DNA of 64,000 bases from Acytostelium subglobosum LB1. Lineage: Eukaryota > Evosea > Eumycetozoa > Acytosteliales > Acytosteliaceae. The notes beneath the pieces are model-generated. The model saw only the letters and a list, made by a program, of their open reading frames with translations. It was not told where the DNA came from and did not search any database. The stretch covers positions 188,001 to 252,000 of the forward strand of contig NW_012236509.1 in the NCBI RefSeq assembly GCF_000787575.1. Reading direction: 5' to 3'. Positions 21,933 to 34,018 of the stretch are shown here, in pieces; position 1 is the stretch's first letter, and every line of letters begins with the position of its first letter. A program made the position numbers and the translations under genes.

Positions 21933-23731
21933 ATGGCCAGTAACTTGATCATTAGGAAGTTGTTAAGTAACAAGGAGCAAGGTCTCAAGAATGTTAGTAA
22001 TGTCTTTCGTTCAGTGAGTGAATATGGCTCAACATGTCCTTGTCACGGCATCAGACAAGGTCTGTGCAAGGGTAGTTCATCACTCAACAATGTCAACAAC
22101 AACAACAAGAGTGTATCAACAACAACAACAACATCATCAGTGACTCCCTTGATATTCGATATGAAGTCATCGACATCATCTTCATCATCATCGAGCATCA
22201 TCACAAATACAAACATCATAAACAACAACAACTACAACAACTTGGGAAGATACTCATCAACGGCAACTGTACAACCGGACTATGACTATGCATTCGAAGT
22301 GTCTGCTGCAAACATCAGATTTGGAAAGGGCGTTACACGTGAGGTTGGCCAAGACCTCAAGGCACTGAACGCCAAGTATGTCTGTGTGTTCACCGATCCC
22401 AACTTGGTGGCACTGGGCAACAGCTCACCAGTGTGGACAGTGTGCGAGTCGCTCAAGAACAATGGCATCAACTTTGTACTCTACGACAAGGTGTGCATCG
22501 AGCCCACCGACCACTCGTTCAAGGATGCCATCCAGTTTGTCAAGCAACACGAACGACCATTCGACGCATTCGTCGCGGTCGGTGGAGGCAGCACGATGGA
22601 CACGGCCAAGGCCGCCAACTTGTACACTACATACCCAACCGACAACTTCTTGGAGTATGTCAACGCGCCCATTGGCCTCGGTCGTCCGATACCCGGCCCT
22701 CTCAAGCCTCTGATCGCCATCCCCACCACAGCTGGCACAGGATCAGAGGCGACCGGCGTGGCCGTGTTCCACCTGGTCGACATGAATGCCAAGACGGGCA
22801 TCTCCAACAGGAAGCTCAAGCCCACACTGGGCATTGTCGATCCGGACAACACAAGAACAATGCCACGCACTGTGGCCATCGCCAGTGGCTTTGATCAGTT
22901 GTGCCACGCATTGGAGTCATTCACGGCGATACCATTCAATCGTCGCTCGCCACGACCTGCATCGCCATCGTTACGACCATCCTATCAAGGCTCCAATCCC
23001 GTGGCAGACATCTGGGCACTTCAATCACTGGAACTAATTCACAAATATCTACCACTTGCCGTCGAGGATCCAAGCAACGATGAAGCACGTGCACAAGTTA
23101 TGCTTGGTGCCACCTTTGCCGGTATTGGCATTGAGAATGCCGGTGTACATTTATGTGTATGTACCTCCAACTTGCATTTGCCCTTACCCTTGCCCTCACC
23201 CTAACCCTTGCCCTCGCTCAAACTATTGCACCGCCATACTCAAGCATGGAATGTCATATGCAGTCTCTGGAATGGTCAGAGACTACAAACCAGAAGGTTA
23301 CAACACTGACAAGCCAATGATCCCTCACGGATGTAAGTAATCCCATGTCCAGCAATCAATCGATCACTCAACACACCAACTAATCCCATCACCGGAACAT
23401 AGTGAGTGTTGTTTTACACGCCCCAGCCGTGTTTAACTTCACTGGAATATCCAATCCCCAGAGACATCTACATTGCGCCAAGCTGATGGGTGCAGACATC
23501 ACAAATGTGCGTGATGAGGATAGTGGACGTGTGTTGTCTGATCAGATCAGAAAGATAATGCGTCGTCTGGACGTTCCAGATGGTCTTACCGCCGTTGGCT
23601 ACAATCACAACGACATACCAGCCCTGGTCACTGGAACACTTCCACAACACAGAGTAACCAAGCTTAGTCCAAGACCAGTTGGTGCCGAAGAGTTGACCAA
23701 GCTGTTTGAAGACTCGATGACCATCTATTAA
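21933..23731 (+). CDS. adhfe1: Mitochondrial hydroxyacid-oxoacid transhydrogenase (iron-type alcohol dehydrogenase family)
   Basis: Three exons: 21933-23156, 23245-23332 and 23403-23731 (546 residues). It oxidises 4-hydroxybutyrate while reducing 2-oxoglutarate, in the mitochondrion. The first 110 residues are Arg/Ser-rich, then Asn/Thr/Ser-rich, and likely act as presequence plus a low-complexity insert. Family landmarks: [15 protein letters not shown] (NAD phosphate loop), [13 protein letters not shown], and metal-site histidines in CHALESF, CHGMSYAV and [17 protein letters not shown]. The HGMSY and HGLSVV segments are each created by an exon junction, which confirms both introns. Intron 1 carries a C-rich CCCTTACCCTTGCCC array. 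Highly reliable assignment. Confidence 0.92.
23180..23217 (-). repeat. GGGCAA/GGGTTA array in adhfe1 intron 1
   Basis: The plus strand shows six CCC runs (CCCTTACCCTTGCCCTCACC and on); the G-rich strand is the template strand of the gene. Confidence 0.55.
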
Positions 23732-24268
23732 TTAATTAGTTAGTGATATCGATCACCTGTATCAACAACAACTAAACAAACAAACAAACAAAGGATGCCG
23801 TGGCCCAGCTGCCCAACCTGGCAACTGGACAAGAGATTGGAGTCGCTGATTTATTGAAGGAGGGTTGATGGGATGGGATGGTCGACCTATTGATGAAGGT
23901 TGGGGGTTGAGGTTGGAGTTGGTCAAGTCTAGGTGGAGTTGGGCTGGCGGGCGATCGGACTGGCTGGTCATTGGTTATTTGGTTGTGGATTGGTGGAGTG
24001 ATGAATCGTTCAGGGGCACAGCACTGTACAACGAGATGAGGGATATGGAGAGATAAATACTGTGTAACCTGACTTCAATACATGCGTTTGGCCGACAGGG
24101 CATTGGAAGTGGATGTGAATGTGATTTATGGTTGGATAGGGATTGGGATTGGATTGTTTGATCGATATATATTGGTGTACCCTAAGGGATACACCTCGAG
24201 AGAGGTTGTACAGTGCAGTGCGGTGAGGTGGATGGATGGAGATAGAGAATGTCGCTGACGGCTAACTA
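23732..24268. other. Intergenic, convergent 3' flanks of adhfe1 and the MADS gene
   Basis: AAAC repeats (23773-23790), then a G/T-rich stretch with TGGG and GGTTGG runs to about 24000. CCTAAGGGATACACC near 24182. No gene supported. Confidence 0.45.
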
Positions 24269-25381
24269 CTAGTAGTCCTTGGGTAACGACTGCCCTGGCG
24301 CATTGGCACCCGATTGATTTACATGTGAGGGGAGGGCGTTGTTGAACCTCGCCATCTGAGCACTGCTTGGATTGAATGTGTTGGCAAAGGTGTTGTTGTT
24401 GCCATTGCTATTGTTGTAGGACTGTGCCGTGCTGGAGGTTGAAAACGGTGGGAGGTATGATTGATTCGATTGGGATGCTCCAGCCTGCATCTGTTGCTGC
24501 TGCTGTTGCTGTGATGTTGGGGATGTCGAGAGTATCTGTGGTGGCGTTCGGTTGGATGATGATTGAGATGTCTGTTGTTGTTGTTGTTGTTGCTGTTGTT
24601 GCTGTTGTTGCTGTTGTTGTTGTTGTTGTTGTTGTTGTTGCTGATAATAGAGATTAAGTGTTGGATTGTTATAAGATGAATACATCGATGGGATCTCATT
24701 GTTGTAGGACAGCATTGCCTGTTGCTGTTGCTGGAGCTGGAGGGCGGCCAACTGGGCGGCCGTGGTCTGTTGCTGTTGTTGTGGTGGAAGCTGGGGCAGG
24801 GCCTGGACGGAAGGAGGCACCTGCGATGACTGCTGCTGCTGGTGATGTTGATTCTTCTTCTCTGCCTTGACCTTGACCTTCTTCTCCTCGGCTGCGTATG
24901 GGCTGGTGTTTGTGCTGCTGCGCTCCTCGTCCTCCGACTTGGTGCCAGGCGTGTCGGGTGTGTTTAGACAGGTCTGAATCAGCTGCTTGCCCTCGGGCTT
25001 GGTGATGAGGGGCTGCAACTTGGGTGTGGCGAAGGTGTACACGTGACCCGTCTCGCTGGCCACCAGCAGGAGCACCTGGGTGCCCGTGAGAGTACTCAGC
25101 TCAAAGGCCTTCTTCATGATGCCAGTCTTTCGCTTGCTGAATGTGATGTGTCGTCTTGACTTCTCGCTGATGAACTCTATATTGATCTTGCGGCGACCAG
25201 ACTTCTTCTCTGTCTTCTTATCGCTGACCTCGGCTTCATCCGATTGTTCATCATTATTTGGAGATGACTCATTTGATTGATTCATATCAAACATGACTGT
25301 CGGTTGTTGTTGTTGAGGTGCCTGTGGCATGGATTGCTCAGCAACGATTGGCATTTGCTGTTGTTGTTGTTGTTGGCTCAT
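24269..25381 (-). CDS. srfA: MADS-box transcription factor, serum-response-factor type, 370 residues
   Basis: One exon. The MADS domain lies at about residues 58-118: GRRKINIEFISEKSRRHITF, then SKRKTGIMKKAFELSTLTG and QVLLLVASETGHVYTFATPK, which is the SRF rather than MEF2 subtype. This region binds CArG-box DNA as a dimer in the nucleus. The remainder is low complexity, with Gln runs, the longest about 24 residues encoded at 24572-24643, and Asn/Ser/Pro stretches typical of activation regions. A 1.9-kb spacer upstream would leave room for several promoters, as known for srfA in D. discoideum; which of the three srf paralogues this is cannot be settled, so the symbol is tentative. Confidence 0.85.
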   Translation of the reverse strand: MSQQQQQQQMPIVAEQSMPQAPQQQQPTVMFDMNQSNESSPNNDEQSDEAEVSDKKTEKKSGRRKINIEFISEKSRRHITFSKRKTGIMKKAFELSTLTGTQVLLLVASETGHVYTFATPKLQPLITKPEGKQLIQTCLNTPDTPGTKSEDEERSSTNTSPYAAEEKKVKVKAEKKNQHHQQQQSSQVPPSVQALPQLPPQQQQQTTAAQLAALQLQQQQQAMLSYNNEIPSMYSSYNNPTLNLYYQQQQQQQQQQQQQQQQQQQQQQQQTSQSSSNRTPPQILSTSPTSQQQQQQQMQAGASQSNQSYLPPFSTSSTAQSYNNSNGNNNTFANTFNPSSAQMARFNNALPSHVNQSGANAPGQSLPKDY

Positions 25382-26999
25382 TATTTTTGAGTTTGCACAG
25401 CGGTTTGATGGCTTTGCTGGATTGCTACTGTCAAAGATTGTTTATCGACTTGGTTTGCTTTGCTTTTATAATGCTAATGCTACTTCTACTATTACTGCTA
25501 CTACTACTACTACTATGATGAGGATGAAGAAGAAGAGATGTTAGAGAAAGTAATGAATGGAGTGAATGGAATGAATGAGTGAATGGAATGTATCTCATGA
25601 CTGTGTGAAGCGCGCGACGGAATGGATATATGTGTGTGCTACCCGCACCCCTGGGTGGGTGGTAGTTGGTGAGGTGTGGATATGTGATGGATACTCGCCA
25701 ATTCGGACGAAGTAGTATCGTCGTGTGGTGTGTTTGTGGACGTGGTGTTGGTGAATTGGTGAATGTGATCGAAGAATGGACGGATGTGTTGTTGATAAGA
25801 TGAGTGCATGACGGACAATGGACAGACAATGTGGCAGTTGATCTGGTCCCAGCAGACCCAGATAGGGGGTAGTAACTTACATACAATATAATATAATATT
25901 ATATGAATTATATTTATAAATAAAGTAAAGGTAATAATAATGTAAAGTAAAAAGATTACAACGTGTTCTCGAGTATTACTATTAAGTCTACTACTACTTT
26001 TAAAACAATAACAACAATATAAATTGATTGCCTGCCAAACATTAAAGACAATGCCATTGCCAATCTTGGAAACGTGTGGAGCTTGGTTTACCCAACACGA
26101 TCTGTGTGTGCCGTCCGCGCGCACACACTGTTTGTTCGGCTCGAAGACGTTGATCAAAAATCACCAAAAAACATCGTTGTGTGTGTGCTGTTTTTTTGTG
26201 CGGTTGGTTGTTTAACAATGACGACAAGTATGTTTTGAAAAGGAAACACAACAGGGCATGTATGGTACACAAGGTGAATCTTCGGAGCTGTCTGGATGTA
26301 TCCTTAAGCAGGATAGGATAGATGTAGATAGTAGATAAGGTCGGTAGGTAGATGTCCACTCAAGTAATAATTGTAGCTGGGTATGTGGTGGATCATTGAC
26401 CCACCACGCAAACGCCGATTGATTGCCTTTGGCGGCTTTTTAAAAGTGTTGTTTATCGCGGTCTAATCTCTGCCTTACCCTTCATTCCAACTGTCTACTA
26501 CTAGATTACTACAAGTGTGGACACAACACCAAACTAAACTTAAGCAACACTACACTACACTCAAGCACGTGTTTCCACCTCAAATCTACGCTACACTTTG
26601 CCATCTTGACATTTGTTGCCAAAGTTTATAAATAACATGTGTTGTTTTTGTCTTTGGTATTGTGACCAAAATACTTTGGTCAAATGTGTATTGAATGATT
26701 AAACAACCAATCCCATTGAGTATTCATTGTTGCCGCCTGGTCGTCGCAATGAAATAAATGAAATGATGAATGAGTGAATGAATGATATATTATGTCACAA
26801 AGATGAATGAACAGAATGAATGAATGAATGAACATAATGAAGGGAAAGGGAAGACTGTGAACTTGTTGTGAATGTATGTTGTTGTTTATGTCATGTGAGA
26901 ATCTGTAATTTATGTGTACCACACTTACCTTTTTTGTACATGAATGTATTGTGTAGTAGTCACAAGACCAAGTCTGATAACGTGTTCCCAATGGGGCTT

Positions 27000-27036
27000 C
27001 CTAAAATGATTAAATTATAATTAATCCAATTTTAGG
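27000..27036. repeat. 37-base imperfect palindrome
   Basis: Arms CCTAAAAT-GATTAA and TTAATC-CA-ATTTTAGG pair over 14 bases with a two-base bulge around a 7-base loop. It lies 330 bases beyond the ARPC2 stop. Confidence 0.6.
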
Positions 27037-27112
27037 CATTTCAATCGAATTCCCTTTTTAAGTTTGTAACGTTATGCTTGAGCAGAGATCTTTACAAGGG
27101 GAGGTTTGTGTT

Positions 27113-27141
27113 GGGGCAAGGGCAAGGGTAAGGGCAAGGGT
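27113..27141 (+). repeat. GGGCAA/GGGTAA array
   Basis: Four to five GGG runs three bases apart, the same unit as at 8716-8742 and, in the complement, 23180-23217. Confidence 0.55.
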
Positions 27142-27364
27142 TGTACTTGTTATAAATATATGTGTTTATCTTTATTTGTTATTATTGTATGTTGTTGATG
27201 TTACATGATGGTAGTGTGTATGTGTAGAGAGAAAGAGACACTTGTTGTATGACATTAACAACAGGTATCTGATGCCATGTTTGTGCTTGACGGTGATCGA
27301 TTGATTGAGCGAGCGCAATGGTTTGTTTGTGTAGGTGTAGGTAGGTAGGTTGTGTTGGGAGGGT

Positions 27365-28321
27365 TTATTGTTGTTTGAAGAACTTGCCCTTGAAGGTACG
27401 CTTGACGACGTTGACTGGCTCGGGCTTGGCACGGTTGAGCACTTGGAGTAGACCGTCCACACGGTTTCTCATACTGGTGTGCATGTAGCCCTTGGCGCAC
27501 TTGATGTGGTAGTGCAAGTAGTCTCTGAATGTCTGGATCAGATCGGCGGTCTCCTGAGCCCTCTTGATGTGACCTGGGAACAGGTTGATTGACACGAAGC
27601 CGTGGTTAACACCGGCTCTGACTCCCTTGACACCCTTCAACTCCAAGGGTGGGTCACGCTGGGAGAAGCTGACAGATGGGACGTTGGTAAGAGTCTTTCT
27701 AACATCAACGAAGGCCTAATGTGATTGTTTGATTGATTGAATGATTGAATGAGTAAGTGATTGATTAACATATTACATGGATATTATACTTGAACATACC
27801 TGCAAGAAGATCTTTGAAAGGACGATATCATCAGAGTCCTTGAAGATGATGTCAAAGATGACGGTGACGTTGTCACCTTGAGTCTTGATGTAGAAGGACT
27901 CATCAGTACGGTAGTCGATGGTGATGATGTCTGCAACAGTCTTCTTGGACTCGACGGCGTCAAAGACCATCAAGAATGGAGCGGCCATCAAGTTACGCTT
28001 CAATTGGCTGGCCTTGTGGGCGAGCTCGTCCTTGTTGGGCGCGTTGACATCGATGACGATGGTGAGGTCGAAGCCAGCCTCTGGCTTGGCCTGGAGCAAT
28101 GGGCCATAGACGGACTTGAGGTAGGTGGCACCTCCGTTCTTGAGCAGGTCGGCGGCACCCTTGAACTGCATCGAGACGAACAGCTGCTGCTTGTCGTCCG
28201 AGGTGTGAGTGTGGAACTTGACGCCATCAAAGTCGGCAAAAGTGTTGAACACTCTCTTCTCTCCGTTGAAGTTGATCACCTCGTCGAACAAGATTCTGTT
28301 TGCTGTCTCCAATAAGATCAT
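27365..28321 (-). CDS. arcB: Arp2/3 complex subunit 2 (p34-Arc)
   Basis: Two exons, 27800-28321 and 27365-27715; 290 residues, close to the family's usual 285-300. The start MILLETANRILFDE and the core FLMVFDAVESKK are typical of ARPC2, as are QRDPPLELKG and TFRDYLHYHIKCAKGYMHTSMR near the end. With ARPC4 it forms the scaffold that docks the Arp2/3 complex on the mother actin filament and so nucleates branched networks for pseudopods and endocytosis. The intron falls after IFLQ and the protein runs on as AFVDVRKTL. Codon use is strongly biased to C-ending codons, fitting high expression. Confidence 0.96.
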
Positions 28322-29078
28322 CTTTTAATGCTATTATTATGTATTTGTTAGATTGAATGAGTGAATGTAGAAAGAGGAGGTTGTTTAAATAAGGTTTTGT
28401 TTGTGGGTTTGGGTATTATAATACAACAATGAATGATGGATGAGATAGAGAGGTGTGTGTCTGTGTCTGTGTCTGTATCTATGAATGAGAGAGACTAATT
28501 AGTTTGTTGATTGATTGTTTGATGGATGATGGATGGATGGGAAGTGCACTGCCTGACTGGCTGCGTTGGAGTGGAGAGAGGACAAAAAATGTTGTTTGTC
28601 AAAGCTGAAGGAAGTGTGGATGGTGGGTCAGGTTTGATGTTGCAAGGCTTCATTACTTCATTCATTCAGATACAGGTGGGATGATTTCATTCTCACCCAC
28701 ACCCAACTCAGTGATGTTGATGGCTTTCTAAATTAATTTAAAAAAAAACAATTGTTTTCTCTCTAAAGTATCTCTCCACTTGTGTTTTTCAATTTTATTT
28801 TTATTGTAAAGGTTCAATCACCCACTTTAAGACAATGATCACTTTTAAAGTTGAAGGAACTTCCACACTACACCATTCTACAAGCTGACTCAAGATGAAG
28901 GGAAAGACTGATGAAGAGGATCCAGTGGCCTGCTCCCACCTCAATCAGAACAAGACGAACAATATACTTTGGCGAGTACTCTGACAATTACTCTGGTGAA
29001 TACTTTGGCAATTACATTGTCATTGATTGATTGAATGAATAAATAAAATGGAGGTTTATTAATAATAAACATGGGAGA
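28322..29078. other. Intergenic, ARPC2 promoter and ABCG 3' flank
   Basis: TGTCTGTGTCTGTG tract near 28455-28480 close to the ARPC2 start, an A8 run near 28740, and a direct duplication of TACTCTGACAATTACTCTGGTGAATACTTTGGCAATTAC-type units near 28975-29015. A 29-codon open frame at 28895 is not convincing. Confidence 0.45.
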
Positions 29079-32000
29079 TTATTTAACTTGCCATCTGATA
29101 AACTTGAGTGCAATATAGGTTAGCACGACAAAGAATATATAGTAGCCACCAATGATTCCAACATTGATATATCGCATCGATATCTTGAAATCATAAACCT
29201 CGTAGAGGTATGCCTCGCCATCTGTTACAGGACAATAATACTTGATTGTGATTGGTGTCATTGAGATTGGAACGGGGATGGCGCCAACATTGTCCGTGCA
29301 CTTAAAGAACTCGCCCTCAAACTCGTTGGTGATGGCCGCCTCGAATGGGTAGGTGATCATATCGATCCAGTGCATCCAGCGCCAGGCGCGTGGAATCGAT
29401 GGGTAGGTGATCATGAAGCCGGCGAATAGTGACGACATGGACATGAGCACGCCATAGATTACACTGGCAATCACCTGGTTGGGCAGTAGCGATGCCATCA
29501 ACAGCGCCAGACCATCGTACATGAGGAATGTCATCACATAGATGAGCAGGTAGAAGAAGAAGTTACCACCCGTCTCACCGGTATTGAGCCCGCTGATAAA
29601 GTACAAGGGCACGGCCAGAAGGAAGGTGGTGATGAGCTGGAAGGGCAGCGTGCCCAGGAGCATTGCGAGCAGGTAGCACGACGTGTGGTAGAAGCCCGAC
29701 ACCTTCTCCTTGTAGAATATGGCGCGGTCCTCACACGCAGTCACGATCGAGCCATACGCGACAATACCGGCAAACAGGAACGAGAAGTAGATGAGTGAGA
29801 CACGACTGCGCACGTCCACCTGCTCGTAGCCCATACGAATGAACAGAGTGCCCATCAGAACGGCCAAGATGATCGAGCGGCTGAAGTTGGCCAGGTAGGC
29901 CTGTGGACGGCGTGCCTTGTTGCGCCATGCGCGCACCATCAGGTTGCGGAACTGCAGGCGCCACGTGCTGGCGTAGCGGCTGTTGAACCTCTCCTCGACA
30001 TAGCCAGCGGGCATCATTGGCGCACGCACCCTGTTGCAGCCGTCGCGGTACAGCTCCGTGTCGAGGAACTCCTTGGGGCCCTCAAACAGCGTGCTCTCGC
30101 CGGTCTTGGCGTTGATGATCTGCTTGTTCTCCTCGGCGATCTCCAGGACAAAGTCGGCGGGGTTGTAGTGAGGCTTCATCTCCAGGCCATAAGAGGCGCA
30201 ATAGTTGAGGATGTCCTCGCTGTTGTGTCCCAGTGGACCGAAGTAGACGACCTCACCCTTCTTGAGCAGTAGAAGTTGGTCAAACTTCTCAAAGATGGCG
30301 GCCGATGGCTGATGCACCGTGCAGATGACCGTCCTATTCAATTGCTTGGCAATGTTTGAGACAAAGTGTATCACCTTGTAGGCCTCACCCGAGTCCAGGC
30401 CACTTGTAGGCTCGTCTAAGAATAACAGTTGAGCATCACTCGCCATCTCAATGCCAATATTGACACGCTTGCGCTGTGAGAGCGACAGGCCATTGCCCAG
30501 CACACCGATCTTGTAGTTCTCGACCTTGCGCAGATTGAGCAGGTCGATGATGCTATCGTATAGCTCTTGTTTCTTCTGTGGACTGGTGTCGCGTGGCAGA
30601 CGACAGTCTGCGCTGAACATTATCGCCTCTCCCACAGTCTGTGTGGCCGAGAGCACGTCCTGCTGTTCGACGTAGCAAGACACACGATGGAAGTACTTGG
30701 TCTTGGGCTTGCCGTTGAACAATATCTCTCCGTTGGTGTGGCCGCCAGTCTTGCGTCCGGCCAGCACGTCCAGCAATGTGGTCTTGCCGGCGCCAGACGG
30801 TCCCATCAGCGCGAGCATCTGGCCTGGCTGCGCGTATCCATTCACATTCTTTAGAAGTTCCAACTGAACCTTCTTCTTCTTCTTGTTCTCGTCCTTTATC
30901 TTGACGTCCACTGAGTAGGACAGGTCGCTGAACTGAAGGTAGCAGCCCACAGGTGTGATATGTGATTTCTTGTCGTCGCTGATTGTCTTGATGTCCGCGG
31001 TCGACTTGCCCAACATGTCCAACTCGATTCCCTCGCGTCTGAATGTCAACATCTTGCGAATTTTGCTCTTGGGCTTGCTCTTGGTCGCGCCCAATTTCGT
31101 TCTCGTGGTCTTGTGGCCACCGCCCACAGCCATGGCCTTGGGCTTGTCCTGGAAGTTGAGATAGCGCAGACCGATAAAGGCAAAGACGTGCATCGCCAGA
31201 CCAAACGCAATGATGATCACCATGCAGATGTACTTGAAGTAGTTCTCCGTGTGGATATCGAATGTCTTCAAGAAGTCCTCGCCCTTGGTGATGGGACACA
31301 CCTGGACACCATTGAAATCGCGATCGGCAATGATTTTTGGTGGCTGCAACTCGTCGGCGGTGCAGTGGTACAGTGCACCAGAGAACTCATTGATCACAAT
31401 ACTTTGGTAAAAGTAATTGAATGGTGATATATAATATAGCCATATCCACCAGCCCTTGATAATGTTCTTTGGCGCCATGAAGCCACTCATGATCAGTCCA
31501 AGTCCAGCAATGATACTAACATACACAGTAGCAATCTCTGGTGTTGGCGATATAGATGACATGGCCTTGACTATACCATTCGTTACAAAGTCCATCCTGG
31601 ATGTATGATTGAGTTGATAGTTGGCATGGTGTCAGTGAGTGAGCGAGTGAGTGTGTGGCGGATGGTGTCCACGACAAGACTTACAAAAGGAACATGACTA
31701 GAGTGAATATATAACGCCCAAACTCTGACCGCAGTCCTGTGAGCCAGTAGATCATTGTAATGAATGCGAACTTCTCAATCATATTTGAAGGTATATCACA
31801 TATTACTGATGACAGGAAGTATGATAATGTGCCATAGTACCGTTTCTGGATTGATTAAATGATTGATTAGTATGTGATTGGAATGATTCCCATCATGCTA
31901 ACTAACTTAACTTACCCTTCGTTGCATGTAGAATACTTTGCGACCATGCATGAATGTACCGATTGATGAGATTGATGTGAGGATTGTTGAGGTCATTGTG

Positions 32001-34018
32001 AAGTAGAGCAGACCAAATCTTGAACTACCATCAGCCAGTGAGTATCCAAGTCGTAGATATAGTGTACCAAGAATAAAGCCAAGTAGTAAGGCCTGTACTA
32101 GTCTAGTGGCCGTACCACCAATGTTCCTTATCATCAACGTTGCACCACGTCTGATATTATATCTAATCTGTTTGTTGAGTGGCAATGTGAACTGCTTCTC
32201 ATGTGTCTCGTCCTTCAACGATTCGACCGGTACCTCATTGCCAATGATGCCACTCGGGCAGTTGTCCATTGATTCAATCATACGCTTATATACTAAATTT
32301 GCATTGATTGGATGATTGGATGTTGTTAGGATGATTGATTGATTGATTGGCGATGGGGTGAGGGATGTCTGTGGACTTACGAGTTGATTCGCGGTAGGCC
32401 AGCACAAAGTCGTCGGAGGACTGGCACTTGGGTGGATGGAGGTAAGAGAACCTCTCGGGGTCATCAACTATCTCCTCTGTGATGTGATAGAAGTATGGTC
32501 AGTCACTCACTCATCTCAATAAATCATTCAATCATGCGTCAAACTTACGGAAGAACTCTGCTGGGTTGTGATGCTTGGGACATACGAAGCCAAGGTCTTC
32601 AAAGTAGGCCAGAGCCTTCTTCATAGGTCCAAAGTAGATGATGCGACCTTTGGACAGAATAATCAGATTGTCAAAGAGTGATGCCAGTTGTGAGCTTGGT
32701 TGGAGAAGTGTTACCATGGCCGGTGTGTTGGTGGTGTTGACCACCTGCTTGATGCAGCCAATCAGTTCGAGTGAGGTGGAGCTGTCCAGACCAGTTGTGG
32801 GCTCGTCCATAAGCATCAGATTGCAACCAACAATCACATTGATTCCAACAGTAACACGCTTCTTTTGTCCTCCACTGATGCCTCTAACAAACTCATCACC
32901 AATCAATGTATCTCGCTGATCCCATAATCCAAGTGTGTGTAGCATATGGTCCACTCGATACTCCTTCTCCAAGTCTGTGATACCCTCGCGAGCTTTACAA
33001 TCCAGTGCGAACCTAAGTGTCTCCTTGACCGTGAGATTGGCTGTTGTTGGAAGTCAGAGTGTGAGTGATTGGAATAGTTCCAGAAGATTGGCGACCCCAA
33101 CTTACAGAAATGGATATCATCTTGGTCGACATAGGCAATCTCTCGATGATGGTTAGTGCGATTGATTGGATGTCCGTTGAACAGGAGTTTGCCGGTGAGA
33201 TGCGACTCTTTGGTCTGGCCAGAGAGGACTTTGAAAAGTGATGTCTTGCCACAACCTGGCGAACCAAGGATCAGGGTCATCTCGCGCGGCTTCACGTAGA
33301 ATGACAGGTTCTCGAGTAGATTGACCGTCTGCTTCTTGTTGGCAAAGTCCTTCTCCTTGTATGTCAGGTGGTGGACGTACACATACATGCCCGTCTTGTC
33401 TGGCGCCGTCAGCTTCTTCAGGCCCGTCAACTCCTTTGTGAACTGATCGAATCTGTTGCCAATTGACTCGGACTCGGGGATGGGGAACATGCTGCCCTGT
33501 TGGAGAGTCGCGGGGCTGAATGGAACAGTGTTTGGTAATTGTGGCTGTTCCGAGTTGATCAAGTTGGTAAGTGTCTTGTTGTTGGCAACTGAGCTGGAGT
33601 GCGCTACAGAGTGCGCGACTGGCGAGGATATTGGCGCCAATGACGAGACTGGCGCAACCGGTGCAAATGGTGCGAATGGCGCACTACTTGACGCCGGCGA
33701 TGATGTATGATAGTAGTTGTTGTTGTTGATGTTGTTGTTGTTAAGTGTCTTATCGTCGTCAATGTTGATGTTTAACTCTTCGATCTCGCCCACTGGCGTC
33801 AGATCCTCGCGCGCCATTGGTATTGCCATACGCTCATCGATACTGTTTCGTCGACGTGGCGTGCCACTATCTGGATTGTTTGAGACCAACCTTCGCAGCT
33901 GTGAGCTAGCAATGGCGTAAGAGTGTGACATTCTTCGCTCACGTGTCACCATCGTGCTTAGTAGACCAGGTGAATGGTAGCTACTTGGTGGCTTGATTTC
34001 AAAATCATCCACTGCCAT
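29079..34018 (-). CDS. Full-size ABCG (PDR-type) transporter, 1518 residues
   Basis: Six exons: 33106-34018, 32549-33040, 32381-32476, 31916-32292, 31685-31845 and 29079-31596; phases give exactly 1519 codons. Order is NBD1-TMD1-NBD2-TMD2. NBD1 has Walker A GSPGCGKT, signature VRGISGGQKKR and Walker B LMLMDEPTTGLD; NBD2 has GPSGAGKTTLLDVLAGRKTGG, a weaker signature LSLSQRKR and LLFLDEPTSGLD. Each half ends in about six hydrophobic helices with a large Cys-containing outer loop before the last. An N-terminal 180-residue region is disordered (Ala/Pro/Ser and Asn runs). Such pumps export lipids or xenobiotics across the plasma or endosomal membrane. The unequal signatures suggest one hydrolytically weaker site, as in fungal PDR pumps. 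The abcG paralogue number cannot be assigned. Confidence 0.93.

Larger units (their letters stand above)
25382..27364. other. Long intergenic region between the MADS gene start and the ARPC2 gene end
   Basis: About 2 kb without a supported gene. It includes a CTA/TACTAC tract near 25483-25515, AT-rich sequence at 25880-26030, a CGCGCGCACACACTG patch near 26118, AATG runs at 26760-26830, a 37-base palindrome at 27000-27036 and a GGGCAA/GGGTAA array at 27113-27141. Probable long regulatory region for the MADS gene. Confidence 0.45.

Noticed and set aside
23180-23217. CCCTAACCC-like string as an internal telomere
   Set aside because: Only one unit fits CCCTAA; the rest is a mixed CCCTTG/CCCTTA array inside an intron.
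26042-26359. 105-codon minus-strand frame
   Set aside because: Starts and ends in AT-rich spacer, no codon bias, no family likeness.
28895-28981. 29-codon frame starting MKGKTDEEDP
   Set aside because: Too short, no signal, no splice partner and sits in a local direct repeat.
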